Below are positions 43,479-53,002 of a stretch of 64,000 nt of DNA, piece by piece. The translations under genes were made by a program, and so were the position numbers. The notes beneath the pieces are model-generated. The model ran no database searches. It saw only the letters and a program-made list of their open reading frames with translations, and was not told the origin of the DNA. Within the stretch, counting starts at the first letter, position 1. Every line of letters begins with the position of its first letter. This stretch comes from JAWKJY01 sp041393535 (lineage in GTDB: Bacteria; Actinomycetota; Thermoleophilia; Gaiellales; Gaiellaceae): assembly GCA_041393535.1 (NCBI GenBank), contig JAWKJY010000005.1, forward strand, positions 124,001 to 188,000, given 5' to 3'.

Positions 43479-44155
43479 GGGCTCGCGGCCTGCCCGAGGC
43501 GCGCGAGCAGCCCGAGCGCGTACGCCGGGCCGGTCGGCTCGTCCTCGTGGCGGAAGTACGCGTGCACGTCGACGCCGTCGGCCAGCAGCGGCCGGATCCG
43601 CCCGGCGAGCAGGTCGAGCGCCGCGTCGTCGTAGGGCGGCTCGCGCAGGCGGAGGTAGCGGAAGCGGGCGCGCTCGTCGAGCTCGTTCACGACGACGGCG
43701 TCGAGCCCGGCCGCTGCAGCCCGGACTGCGTCGGGCTGCCAGGCGTCGTCCTTGCGCTCGAACGCGTACGCGAGCCCCGGGTCGAGCCGCTCGACCAGCC
43801 GGGCGAGCAGCGCGTCGTCGTGGCGTCCGAGCGGCGGCAGCTGGACGAGGATCGGCCCGAGCCGCTCCCCGAGCGCCCGCACCGCGCGGCAGAAGCCGGG
43901 CCCCGCCTCCGGCCGGGCGACGACCCAGCCGGTCAGCTTGACCGCGAACCGGAACGAGGGCGGCGTCTGCGCGGCCCAGCGCTCGAGCTGCGCCTCGGTC
44001 GGCAGCCTGCGGCCGGTCGCGTTCAGCTCGAGGGCCGGCAGTCGCTCCGCATAGAGGCGGAGGAAGTCGGCCGGCCGGGCCGACGGCGGGTAGAAGCCCC
44101 CGCGCCAGGTCGGGTACGAGAAGCCCGAGACGCCGGCGCGGAGGCGGCCGGGCAC
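43475..44155 (-). CDS. DUF72-family protein
   Basis: 226 residues from a GTG two bases after the purK stop. The DUF72 TIM-barrel start is clear (GVSGFSYPTWRGGFYPPSARPADFLRLYAERLPALELNATGRRLP) and FRFAVKLTGWVVARPEAGPGF, GPILVQLPPLGRHDDALLARLVERLDPGLAYAFERKDDAW are typical. YFRHEDEPTGPAYALGLL is the usual end. The biochemical function of the family is not established. It is the last gene of a purE-purK operon, so a nucleotide or metal link is possible but unproven. Confidence 0.82.
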   Translation of the reverse strand: MPGRLRAGVSGFSYPTWRGGFYPPSARPADFLRLYAERLPALELNATGRRLPTEAQLERWAAQTPPSFRFAVKLTGWVVARPEAGPGFCRAVRALGERLGPILVQLPPLGRHDDALLARLVERLDPGLAYAFERKDDAWQPDAVRAAAAGLDAVVVNELDERARFRYLRLREPPYDDAALDLLAGRIRPLLADGVDVHAYFRHEDEPTGPAYALGLLARLGQAASP

Positions 44156-44157
44156 GC

Positions 44158-45261
44158 TCAGGCGGCGCCGTCCGCGATCCGCACGAGCGCGCGCACGGAG
44201 GCGAGCCGGCGCAGGAGCGTCCCCTCGTCCGGCGCGGTGACCGTCACGTGCCCCAGCTTGCGGCCCGGGCGCGGCGCCTTGCCGTAGAGGTGGAGCCGGG
44301 CCCCGGGGATCGCCAGCACGTCGGCGGCGGGGGGGACGTCGCCGATCAGGTTCACCATCGCGGACGGGCGGACGAGCGCGGTCGAGCCGAGCGGCAGGCC
44401 GCAGATCGCCCGCAGGTGGTTCTCGAACTGGCTCGTCTCCGCGCCCTCGATCGTCCAGTGGCCCGAGTTGTGGACGCGCGGCGCGATCTCGTTCGCGAGC
44501 AGCTGCCCGCCCGCATCGAACAGCTCGACGGCGAGGACGCCGACGTGGCCGAGCCGGTCGAGGATCCGCGCCGCGTAGCGCTCGGCGTCGGCCGCGAGCG
44601 TCGCGTCCGTCTCCGCCGGCGCCCGCGTCACCCGGAGGATGCCGCCCGCGTGGAGGTTCTCGACCAGCGGGTACGCGCGGGTCTCGCCGTCGAGGCCGCG
44701 GACGGCGACGACCGAGACCTCGCGCTCGAACGAGACGACCTCCTCGGCGATCAGCAGCCGGCCGCCCAGCTCGTCCCACGCGCCGGCGAGCGCGGCCGGG
44801 TCGCGGACGAGCAGCTGCCCCTTGCCGTCGTAGCCGCCGTCGCGGGTCTTGAGCAGGAGCGGCAGGCCCAGCGCCTCGACCGCGGCCTTGACGTCGTCGG
44901 GGCCGTCGACCGCGTGGAAGCGGGGCGCTGGGATGCCCAGCTCGCGGAAGAGCCGCTTCTCGAGCAGGCGGTCCTGCGTCACCTCGACCGCGGCCGCGGG
45001 CGGGCGGGCCGGGACGCCCTCGCGGACGTGGTCGAACGCCCCGAGCGGCACCTGCTCGAGCTCGACGGTGACGACGTCGACCTGGCGCGAAAGCTCGGCG
45101 ACGAGCGCCGGGTCGTCGTAGCGCCCGACGAGCACCGGCGCGACCTGGCCCGCGCAGGCGTCCTGCGCCGGGTCGAGGTGGATCGTCGAGATGCCGAGCG
45201 GCGCGCCGGCCAGCGCGAGCATGCGGCCGAGCTGGCCGCCGCCGAGGACCCCGACCCTCAC
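44158..45261 (-). CDS. purK: N5-carboxyaminoimidazole ribonucleotide synthase
   Basis: 367 residues from GTG 45261, which overlaps the purE stop as GTGA. ATP-grasp features: GVLGGGQLGRMLALAGAPLG, VTVELEQVPLGAF, TQDRLLEKRLFRELGIPAP, LLKTRDGGYDGKGQ (a characteristic phosphate/ATP loop) and NEIAPRVHNSGHWTIEGAETSQFENHLRAI (catalytic end). It makes N5-CAIR from AIR, bicarbonate and ATP in purine synthesis, which PurE then rearranges. Complete and normal length. Confidence 0.95.
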   Translation of the reverse strand: MRVGVLGGGQLGRMLALAGAPLGISTIHLDPAQDACAGQVAPVLVGRYDDPALVAELSRQVDVVTVELEQVPLGAFDHVREGVPARPPAAAVEVTQDRLLEKRLFRELGIPAPRFHAVDGPDDVKAAVEALGLPLLLKTRDGGYDGKGQLLVRDPAALAGAWDELGGRLLIAEEVVSFEREVSVVAVRGLDGETRAYPLVENLHAGGILRVTRAPAETDATLAADAERYAARILDRLGHVGVLAVELFDAGGQLLANEIAPRVHNSGHWTIEGAETSQFENHLRAICGLPLGSTALVRPSAMVNLIGDVPPAADVLAIPGARLHLYGKAPRPGRKLGHVTVTAPDEGTLLRRLASVRALVRIADGAA

Positions 45262-45773
45262 GCCGGCTCGGTCCGCGGGTCGGGGGCGTCGAGGACGGCG
45301 TCGGTCTGCCGCTCGCGGAACGCCCTGAGCGCCGCCTTCACCTCGGGGCGCACGTGGCCGACGATGGCGGCGGCGAGCAGCGCGGCGTTCACCGCGCCCG
45401 CGCGGCCGATCGCGAGCGTCCCGACCGGGATCCCGGCCGGCATCTGGACGATCGAGAGCAGCGAGTCGAGGCCCGAGAGCGCCTTCGACTCGACCGGCAC
45501 GCCGAGCACGGGCACCGCCGTCTTCGCAGCGGCCATCCCGGGCAGGTGCGCGGCGCCGCCCGCCCCGGCCACGATGGCGAGCAGGCCGCGCTCCTCGGCG
45601 TCGCCCGCGTAGGCGAACAGGAGGTCGGGCGTCCGGTGGGCCGAGACGACGCGCACCTCGTGCGGCACGCCGAGCTCGGCCAGCGTCCCGGCGGCGTGGC
45701 GCATCGTCTCCCAGTCGGAGCGCGAGCCCATGATCACGCCGACGAGCGGCGCCTCGGACGGGGTTGTCTCCAC
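45258..45773 (-). CDS. purE: N5-carboxyaminoimidazole ribonucleotide mutase
   Basis: 171 residues from GTG 45773. Signatures VGVIMGSRSDWETM and VVSAHRTPD (substrate-binding), VAGAGGAAHLPGMAAAKTAVPVLGVPVESK, and PAGIPVGTLAIG match class I PurE, which moves carboxylate from N5-CAIR to CAIR. The class I type fits the presence of purK beside it. It shares the operon purE-purK-DUF72 and overlaps purK by 4 nt. Confidence 0.95.
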   Translation of the reverse strand: METTPSEAPLVGVIMGSRSDWETMRHAAGTLAELGVPHEVRVVSAHRTPDLLFAYAGDAEERGLLAIVAGAGGAAHLPGMAAAKTAVPVLGVPVESKALSGLDSLLSIVQMPAGIPVGTLAIGRAGAVNAALLAAAIVGHVRPEVKAALRAFRERQTDAVLDAPDPRTEPA

Positions 45774-45880
45774 GAACGGCCTCCAGGTCGCGGACGGTGG
45801 CGACCCGAGCGTATCGCCCGCGCCGCCGGCCACGGCGGATCGCCCGGCGCGGGCGGCTCGTCGTCGAGGCACGGACGACG

Positions 45881-45886
45881 TATGAT
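45881..45886 (+). promoter_or_regulatory. -10-like box TATGAT
   Basis: TATGAT, the best match to the bacterial consensus in the window, lies 41 nt before the ATG at 45928. Confidence 0.45.
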
Positions 45887-45927
45887 TCCGGTGTTCGGAT
45901 TCGCACCTGAGCGAGCAGGAGACCCAG

Positions 45928-46241
45928 ATGGCTGTGTCCCACGACGAGACCGCGCCCGCAGCGACCGGCTGGACGTTCCTCACGAACCACGCGCACGTGC
46001 TGCTCTGCATCGCGCGCAACCCGGACATGCGCCTGCGCGAGGTGGCCGTCGCCGTCGGGATCACCGAGCGGGCGGCGCAGCGCATCGTCGCCGAGCTGGT
46101 CGAGGCCGGCTACCTGTCGCGCGAGCGCAACGGGCGGCGGAACCCTACGAGTCCACCGAGCCGCCGCTCCGCCACCTGGTCGAGCGCGAGCACCACATCG
46201 GCGAGCTGCTCGACGTGCTGCGCGCCGGCGCGCAGTCCTGA
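45928..46241 (+). CDS. Winged-helix (MarR-like) regulator, one-base frameshift
   Basis: About 104 residues. ATG has AGGAG upstream. WTFLTNHAHVLLCIARNPDMRLREVAVAVGITERAAQRIVAELVEAGYLSRERNGRRN is a clean winged-helix domain with the recognition helix ITERAAQRIVAEL. After NGRRN the frame shifts near 46143, and the next frame gives YESTEPPLRHLVEREHHIGELLDVLRAGAQS, the usual C-terminal tail of this group (GRRNRYE...PLRH). A missing G in a CGC codon explains it. Likely a DNA-binding transcription factor that could act on the adjacent genes. Confidence 0.8.
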
Positions 46242-46242
46242 G

Positions 46243-47034
46243 TCAGCCGACGAGGCCCGGCGCCTCGGCGAGCGCGAGCGCCAGCGCGGCCTCCTCGCGG
46301 GTCGTCGCCGCGTGCTCCAGGCCGAGCGGGCCCTCGTAGCCGGCCGCCGCGAGCAGCTCGACCACCCGGCCGAGCGGGATCGTCCCGCGCCCGGGCGGCT
46401 GGCGGCCCGGGACGCCCGCCCACTGCGCGTGGCCCGCGAGGCTCGCGAAGCGCCGGATCTCGGCCGCGACGTCGAGGCCGAGCGCGCCCACGTGGTACGC
46501 GTCGAGCAGGAGCCGCAGCCGCGGCGAGCCGACCCGCTCGAGCACGCGGGCGACGTCGGCGCAGGTGGGGAGGAGGTACCCGGGCGTGTCGCGGTCGTTG
46601 AGGTTCTCGAGCACGAGGTCGAGCCCCGCCGTCTCCGCCCGCCGGACCGCCTCGCGCAGCGTCCCGACGGCGCGGTCGAGCTGGGTCGCGCGCGGCTCCT
46701 CGCCCGTGTCGATCCCGACGAGCACGTGGACGGTCGCGCCGCCGAGCCGTGCGGCGAGCGCGAGGGCGTCGTCGATCCGCCCGAGCTCGCCCTCCTCCCG
46801 GCCGGGCACGTTGAGGAAGCCCCGCTCGCCCGCGCGCACGTCGCCGCAGTCGGCGTTGACGAGCACGACCCGGAGCCCGTGCGCCTCGACCGCCGCGACG
46901 AGGGCGTCGTGGTCCTCGGCCGCCGGCCACCAGGACTCGACGAGCCGGTAGCCGGCGGCCGCGGCGAGGCCCGGCCGCTCCGGCGCCGGCACGTCCGCGA
47001 AGAGCGTCGAGAGGTGCGCCGAGGCCCGGATCAC
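46243..47034 (-). CDS. Sugar phosphate isomerase/epimerase (hydroxypyruvate-isomerase-like)
   Basis: 263 residues from ATG. TIM-barrel of the xylose-isomerase-like group: LSTLFADVPAPERPGLAAAAGYRLVESWWP, HVLVGIDTG, LENLNDRDTPGYLLPTCADVARVL, LLDAYHVGALG, and GHAQWAGVPGRQPPGRGTIPLGRVVELLAAAGYEGPLGLE. LVLENLND and LLLDAYH supply the metal ligands expected for hydroxypyruvate isomerase. That enzyme interconverts hydroxypyruvate and tartronate semialdehyde. It ends beside the winged-helix gene, convergent. Confidence 0.82.
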   Translation of the reverse strand: MIRASAHLSTLFADVPAPERPGLAAAAGYRLVESWWPAAEDHDALVAAVEAHGLRVVLVNADCGDVRAGERGFLNVPGREEGELGRIDDALALAARLGGATVHVLVGIDTGEEPRATQLDRAVGTLREAVRRAETAGLDLVLENLNDRDTPGYLLPTCADVARVLERVGSPRLRLLLDAYHVGALGLDVAAEIRRFASLAGHAQWAGVPGRQPPGRGTIPLGRVVELLAAAGYEGPLGLEHAATTREEAALALALAEAPGLVG

Positions 47035-47059
47035 CCCGGGAGCCTAGGCCGCCGCCCGG

Positions 47060-47515
47060 TCAGGCGCCCGGGACGAGCGGCAGCCCGAGCGTCACCCAGT
47101 CGTGGATCCCGCCGCGGTAGTAGAGGATCTGCTCGGCGGGATGGCCGGCCGCGATCAGCTGCTCGATCATGTCCGGCGTCGCGGCGCACTGGGGCCCGTT
47201 GCAGAAGAAGACCGTGGCGCGCGTCCGGTCGAGCTCGCCGAGCCGGTCGGCCGCCTCGGTGTGGTCGAGGTGCGTCGCGCCCTCGATCGTGCCCTCGGCG
47301 TAGAAGTGCGGCCGGCGCGTGTCGACGACCGGCAGGCCGGCCCGGAGATGCTCGATCAGCTCCAGCTCGCCGATCGTGCGCACGCCCGGCGCCGCCTCCA
47401 TCGGCCGGATCCGTCCCCAGGTGCCGTCGACCTGGAACAGCCCCGGCTCGCCGGCGACCGGGGTCGGGGTCATCTGGGCCTCGGCGCGGCGTGGGACCCT
47501 CGGGTAGCTCGTCAT
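47060..47515 (-). CDS. Rhodanese-domain protein
   Basis: 151 residues from ATG 47515 (an internal ATG at 47473 is an alternative). Rhodanese fold with VVDTRRPHFYAEGTIEGATHL and active loop FFCNGPQCAATPDMIEQLIAAGHPAEQILYYRGGIHDW; Cys105 is the likely nucleophile, with a second Cys five residues on. The N-terminal part holds TWGRIRPMEAAPGVRTIGELELIEHL. Such proteins transfer sulfane sulfur. Same strand as the isomerase upstream but with a 25-bp spacing; transcription could be shared. Confidence 0.82.
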   Translation of the reverse strand: MTSYPRVPRRAEAQMTPTPVAGEPGLFQVDGTWGRIRPMEAAPGVRTIGELELIEHLRAGLPVVDTRRPHFYAEGTIEGATHLDHTEAADRLGELDRTRATVFFCNGPQCAATPDMIEQLIAAGHPAEQILYYRGGIHDWVTLGLPLVPGA

Positions 47516-47609
47516 CCCGGCATCGTGCCCGTGCGAGCGGCCACGGCGCATCCGGTACCGCCCGCAGAGCCGATCGGTACGCGGCCGCGCGGTATCGTGC
47601 GCCCGCCCC

Positions 47610-48749
47610 GTGCAGCCCGCGTCCGACCTCGAGCCGCTCAGCGCAGCCGTCCTCCCGACCGGCGTCCGCGCCCGCGTCGTCGAGGGCGTCGCCGACCTGC
47701 GCGTGCACCTGCTCGAGGCGGGCGACCCGCGCGACCCGCTCGTCCTCCTCGTGCACGGCTTCCCGGAGCTCGCCTTCTCGTGGCGCCGCGTCCTGCCGGG
47801 ACTCGCCGCGGCGGGCTACCACGCCGTCGCCCCCGACCTGCGCGGCTACGGGCGCACGACGGGGTGGGGCGCGGGCTACGACGAGCCGCTCGCGCCGTTC
47901 CGCCCGACCGCGCTCGTCCGCGACCTGGAGGCGCTCGTCCGCGCTCTCGGACGCCGCTCGGCCGACGCCGTCGTCGGTCACGACGTCGGCTCGCACGTCG
48001 CCGCCTGCTGCGCGTTGACCCGGCCCGACGTCTTCCCCGCGGTCGCGCTGCTGAGCGCGCCGTTCGGCGGCGCGCCGCCGGTGCGGGTCGGCGAGGCGCG
48101 GCCGACCGGGGACGTGCACGCCGACCTGCTGGCGCTCCCGCGGCCGCGCGTCCACTACCAGTGGTACTACGCCACCCGGCAGGCCAACGACGACCTGCTC
48201 CAGGCGCCCGAGGGCCTGCACGCGTTCCTGCGCGCCTACTTCCACGTGAAGAGCGCCGACTGGCCGGGCAACGAGCCGCACCCGCTCGCGGGCTGGACGG
48301 CCGGGGAGCTCGCGAGGCTGCCGACCTACTACGTGATGGACGCCGGCGAGACGATGCCCTCGACGGTCGCGCCGCACCTGCCCGACGCGGCGTCGGTCGC
48401 GGCGAACCGCTGGCTCCCGGACGCCGACCTCGCCGTCTACGTCGACGAGTACGCCCGGACCGGCTTCCAGGGCGGCCTGCAGTGGTACCGCGTGCGGACG
48501 ACCGGGCTCTGGGACGCCGACCTCGCGCCGTTCGCCGGCCGGACGATCGACGTGCCCGCACTGTTCGTCGGCGGCGCGAGCGACTGGGGCGTGCACCAGG
48601 CGCCCGGCGCGCTCGAGCGGATGCGGCGCTCGGCCTGCACCGACCTGCGCGGCGTCCACCTCCTGGAAGGCGCCGGCCACTGGGTGCAGCAGGAGCGGGC
48701 CGACGAGACGACGCGCCTGCTGGCCGCCTTCCTCGCGACGGTCGGCTGA
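47610..48749 (+). CDS. Epoxide hydrolase-like alpha/beta hydrolase
   Basis: 379 residues from GTG; TATCGT sits 11 nt upstream. HGFPE (49-53) is the oxyanion region, VVGHDVGSH holds the nucleophile Asp125, the lid region contains the usual Tyr-rich segment (YQWYYATRQ), and GAGHWVQQE the catalytic His. The Asp nucleophile separates epoxide hydrolases and haloalkane dehalogenases from esterases; the lid tyrosines favour epoxide hydrolase. Substrate unknown. A 15-bp hairpin follows, shared with the cox operon end. Confidence 0.88.
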   Translation: MQPASDLEPLSAAVLPTGVRARVVEGVADLRVHLLEAGDPRDPLVLLVHGFPELAFSWRRVLPGLAAAGYHAVAPDLRGYGRTTGWGAGYDEPLAPFRPTALVRDLEALVRALGRRSADAVVGHDVGSHVAACCALTRPDVFPAVALLSAPFGGAPPVRVGEARPTGDVHADLLALPRPRVHYQWYYATRQANDDLLQAPEGLHAFLRAYFHVKSADWPGNEPHPLAGWTAGELARLPTYYVMDAGETMPSTVAPHLPDAASVAANRWLPDADLAVYVDEYARTGFQGGLQWYRVRTTGLWDADLAPFAGRTIDVPALFVGGASDWGVHQAPGALERMRRSACTDLRGVHLLEGAGHWVQQERADETTRLLAAFLATVG

Positions 48750-48751
48750 CG

Positions 48752-48785
48752 GGCGGGGGCGCGGCGTCGCCGCCGCGCCCCCGCC
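48752..48785. terminator. Very strong convergent hairpin
   Basis: A perfect 15-bp GC stem (48752-48766 with 48771-48785) around a TCGC loop lies between the epoxide hydrolase gene and the end of the cox operon. Confidence 0.75.
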
Positions 48786-48794
48786 GGGCGCCGG

Positions 48795-49604
48795 CTAGAT
48801 CGCGGCGAGCGCCCGCTGCGTCAGCACCTGCGCGAGGTGGACGCGGTACTCGGACGTGCCGTTCGCGTCGGTCGGCGGGCTCGTGCCCTCGCCGGCCCGG
48901 GCAGCCGCGTCGGCCGCAGAGGCGCCGCCGGCGAGCGCCGCCTCGACGCCGCCCGCGCGGAGCGGCGTCGCGCCCATCTTCGTCAGCGCGACGCGGGTCG
49001 AGCCGCTCGCCTGCACTGCCGCCACGGCGACGATCGCCCAGTCCTGGGCGCGCCGGTTGAACTTCACGTACGTGCCGCTCGCGCCCTTCGGCACGCGGAT
49101 CTCCGTCAGGATCTCCCGCGGGTCGAGGGCGGACTCGAGGAAGCCCGTGAAGAAGTCCCGCGCGGCGATCGTCCGCTCGCCCGAGGCGCCCCTCGCGACC
49201 AGCTCCGCGTCGAGCGCGAGCAGGACCGTGGGCAGGTCCGACGCGGGGTCGGCGTGCGCGACCGAGCCGCCGATCGTCCCGCAGTGGCGCACCTGCGGGT
49301 CGCCGACCTGCGCGGCCACCTCGGCGACCACGGCGCAGTGCTCGCGCAGGAGCGGATCGCTCGCGACGTCGTGGTGCCGCGTCAGGGCGCCGATCGCGAT
49401 CCGGTCGCCCGCGTCGCGGACGTAGGACAGCTCGCCGATCCGCCCGATGTCGACCAGCAGCTCGGGCCGCGCGAAGCGGAGCTTCATCAGCGGGATCAGC
49501 GAGTGGCCGCCGGCGAGCACCTTCGCGTCGTCGGCCTGGCCCAGCAGCCGGATCGCGTCGTCGACGGACGAGGCGACCTCGTACTCGAAGCCGGCGGGGA
49601 TCAC
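48795..49604 (-). CDS. coxM: Molybdenum hydroxylase FAD subunit (CoxM-like)
   Basis: 269 residues from GTG 49604 that overlaps the coxL stop as GTGA. FAD-binding signature AKVLAGGHSLIPLMKLRFARP and the second motif HCGTIGGSVAHADPASDLPTVLLAL; VAAVQASG near the C-terminal substrate-side region. It accepts electrons from the [2Fe-2S] subunit. It is the last gene of the operon. Confidence 0.92.
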   Translation of the reverse strand: MIPAGFEYEVASSVDDAIRLLGQADDAKVLAGGHSLIPLMKLRFARPELLVDIGRIGELSYVRDAGDRIAIGALTRHHDVASDPLLREHCAVVAEVAAQVGDPQVRHCGTIGGSVAHADPASDLPTVLLALDAELVARGASGERTIAARDFFTGFLESALDPREILTEIRVPKGASGTYVKFNRRAQDWAIVAVAAVQASGSTRVALTKMGATPLRAGGVEAALAGGASAADAAARAGEGTSPPTDANGTSEYRVHLAQVLTQRALAAI

Positions 49605-51932
49605 GCGCGCACCTCCTGCAGCTTCGCCCACACGCGCTGCGGCGACGCGGGCATCTCGATGTCGGTCACGCCGAGGTGCGAGAGCGCGTCGACGACCGCG
49701 TTGATCACCGCGGGCGTGGACGCGATCGTGCCCGTCTCGCCGACGCCCTTGACGCCCAGCGGGTTCGTCGGGCTCGGCGTCTCGGTGCGGTCGACCTGGT
49801 ACGAGGGCAGCTCCGCCGCCGACGGCACGAGGTAGCCGGCGAGCGAGCCGTTGACCAGGTTGCCGTCGTCGTCGTAGACGGCCTCCTCCCAGAGCGCCTG
49901 CGCGACGCCCTGGGCGATGCCGCCGTGCACCTGGCCCTCGACGACCATCGGGTTGACCACCTTGCCGACGTCGTCGACGGCGATGTACCGGACGGGCACG
50001 ACCTCGCCCGTCTCGGTGTCCACCTCGACGACGCAGACGTGGCAGCCGGACGGCCAGGAGAAGTTCGGCGGGTCGTAGGCGTGCTGCGCCTCGAGCCCCG
50101 GCTCCATGCCGTCCGGGAGGTTGTGGGCGTGCCACGCGGCGAACGCGCACTCCTTCGTCGTCATCTTCCGGTCGGTGCCCTTGACCGTGAACGTCCCGTC
50201 CTCGTACTCGAGGTCGTCGGGCGACACCTCGAGCGTGTGCGCGGCGATCAGCCTCGCCTTCGCCACGATCTTGCCGGCCGCGTGGAACAGCGCGACGCCG
50301 CCGACGGGGAGGCTCCGGCTGCCGTACGTGTCCCAGCCCTGCGGCGCGATGGCCGTGTCCCCGTGCAGGAACTCGATCTCGTCGGGCGTGATCCCGAGCT
50401 GGTCGGCCACGATCTGCGAGAACGTCGTCGCGTGGCCCTGGCCGTGCGGGGACGTCCCGGAGACGATCTGGACCGTGCCGGTCGGGAGGAAGCGCACGCC
50501 CATGGTCTCGAACCCGCCGCCGGCGTAGTTGAGCGCGCCGAGGATCCGCGACGGCGCGAGCCCGCACATCTCCGTGTAGGTCGAGAAGCCGACGCCGAGC
50601 AGCCTGGTCGCGCCGCTGTCCCGCCGCCGCTGCTGCTCGGCCCGGAACGCGTCGAGGTCGAGCAGCTCGAGCGCCCGGTCGAGCGCGGCGTCGTGGTCGG
50701 CCGCGTCCATCTCGAGCCCGCTGACGAGGGCCTTCGGGAACGGGCCGCGGAGGAAGTTCAGGCGCCGGATCTCGAGCGCGTCCTTGCCGACCCGGCGGGC
50801 GAGCGCGTCGACGGCCCGCTCGATCGCGTAGGTCGCCTCGGGCCTGCCCGCGCCGCGGTAGGCGTCCGTCGGGGTCGTGTGGGTGAAGACCCCGGTGCAG
50901 TGGAAGTCGTAGCACTGCATGTCGTAGACGCCGCAGTAGAGCCAGGCTCCGAGGAGCGGGATGCCGGGCGTCACCGCCTGCAGGTACGCGCCCATCGACG
51001 CGACCAGGCGGACGCGGACGCCCAGGATGCGCCCCTCCTCGGTGGCCGCGAGCTCGATCCGCTGCAGCTGGTCGCGCCCGTGGATCGTCGCGAGGCAGGC
51101 CTCGGAGCGCTCCTCGACCCACTTCACGGCGCGCCCGAGGCGCTTCGCGGCCGCGATCACGAGGATCTCCTCGGCGTACACGTCGACCTTCGAGCCGAAC
51201 CCGCCGCCCACGTCTGGGGCGATCACGCGGATCTTCGCCTCGGGGATGCCGAGCACGAGCGAGAACGCCGTCCGCAGGACGTGCGGCACCTGCGTCGACG
51301 AGATCACGGTGATGTCGCCGGTGAGCGGCGAGACCTCGCAGACGACGCCGCGCGGCTCCATCGCGGCGGGGATCAGGCGCTGCTGGCGGTACGTCTCCTC
51401 GACGACGACCGGCGTCCGGCGAACACGCGGTCGGGCTCGCCGGGTGACGAGCGACCACGTGTAGCACTGGTTCCGCGGGACGTCGGGACGAGCGGCGCCG
51501 TGTCGGAGTGCGCCTCGACCACGTCCGTGACGGCCGGCAGCGGCTCGTAGTCCACCTCGACGAGCTCGGCCGCGTCCTTTGCCGCGGCCGCCGACTCGGC
51601 GACGACGATCGCGACGCCGTCGCCGACGTGCCGCGCCTTGTCCGTCGCGAGCGGCAGGTGCGGGGGCATCTTGATGTCGTCGGAGACCGGCCAGAAGCAG
51701 GGCAGGCCCGAGTACGCGCCGTCGAGGTCGGCGCCGGTCAGGACGGCGACGACCCCGGGGGCCGCGGTGGCCGCGGCGGTGTCGATCGAGCGGATGCGCG
51801 CGTGCGCGAACGGGCTGCGCACGACGACGAGGTGGAGCAGGCCGGGCGCCTGGTAGTTCGCGACGTAGGTGCCCTGGCCGCTGATCAGCCGTGCGTCCTC
51901 CTTGCGGGCGACCGGCTGGCCGACGTAGGTCG

Positions 51933-51936
<4 letters not shown>
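49601..51936 (-). CDS. coxL: Molybdenum hydroxylase large subunit, form II (CoxL-like), with clustered frameshifts
   Basis: About 778 residues over ATG 51936 to 49601. The N-terminal YVGQPVARKEDARLISGQGTYVAN and YSGLPCFW are typical. The active-site loop reads TDAYRGAGRPEA, the AYRGAGR form II motif, not the AYXCSFR of form I CO dehydrogenase. Molybdopterin-binding VGGGFGSK and the C-terminal GVKGVGETGT are present. Between about 51395 and 51490 three single-base shifts alternate two frames (RNQCYTWSLVT, then GEPDRVFA, then PVVVEETYRQQRLIPAAMEP), all matching the family. The cluster of three in 90 bp is more like local assembly error than mutation. Form II enzymes may oxidise CO or other substrates. 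Confidence 0.9.
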
Positions 51937-52403
<467 letters not shown>

Positions 52404-52438
52404 GTCGTCATCCCCTCTCCGTCCCTCCCACGTCGGAA

Positions 52439-53002
52439 CTACGCCTTGCGGCCGAAGAGCCGCAGGATCGACCGCCAGATCGCGCCGAGGCCGAGCGACA
52501 GCCCGGACACGGGCTTCGCCGCCTCCTCGATCGCGTGCTGCGCCTCCTCGGGCGTCGCGGCGACGAGCTGTGCCTCGAGGCACTCGGCGAACTTCTGGAC
52601 GAGCTGCGCCGAGACGTCCTGGACGATCCCGCGCCCGTACTGGGCGACCGCGCCCGACAGCGCGAGATCGGTGACGATGTCGATCCGCGTCCTCCCGCCG
52701 ACGTCCGTCAGCGACGAGACGATCTGGGCCTGGGCGCCGCCGCGGCCCCGCGCCTCCTTCGCCTTCGCCGAGAGCGTCACGGAGCCCGCCGCCTGGTCGA
52801 CCGCCTCGCGCGTCACGTCCGTGTTGAACGTCAGCGCGATCGGGCCGAGCTTGACGGCCATCTTCGCCTTCCACGCGTCGTCCGAGACCGTCTCGGTCAG
52901 CTCCGCGCCGGGCATGCACGGCACGACGCGCGGGACGTCCATGAGCAGGTCCCATGCCGCCTGCCTCGGCGCGGCGACCTCGAACGAGTTCTCGAGCTTC
53001 AC
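52439..53002 (-). CDS. coxG: CoxG-like SRPBCC-domain protein
   Basis: 187 residues from GTG overlapping the xdhC stop as GTGA. LENSFEVAAPRQAAWDLLMDVPRVVPCMPGAELTE is the CoxG start, followed by an SRPBCC barrel (KAKMAVKLGPIALTFNTDV, RIDIVTDLALSGAVAQYGRGIVQDVSAQLVQKFAECLE). The C-terminal amphipathic helix with Arg/Lys (GLGAIWRSILRLFGRKA) may touch the membrane. In Cox systems CoxG is thought to recruit the enzyme to the membrane or feed quinones. Confidence 0.9.
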   Translation of the reverse strand: MKLENSFEVAAPRQAAWDLLMDVPRVVPCMPGAELTETVSDDAWKAKMAVKLGPIALTFNTDVTREAVDQAAGSVTLSAKAKEARGRGGAQAQIVSSLTDVGGRTRIDIVTDLALSGAVAQYGRGIVQDVSAQLVQKFAECLEAQLVAATPEEAQHAIEEAAKPVSGLSLGLGAIWRSILRLFGRKA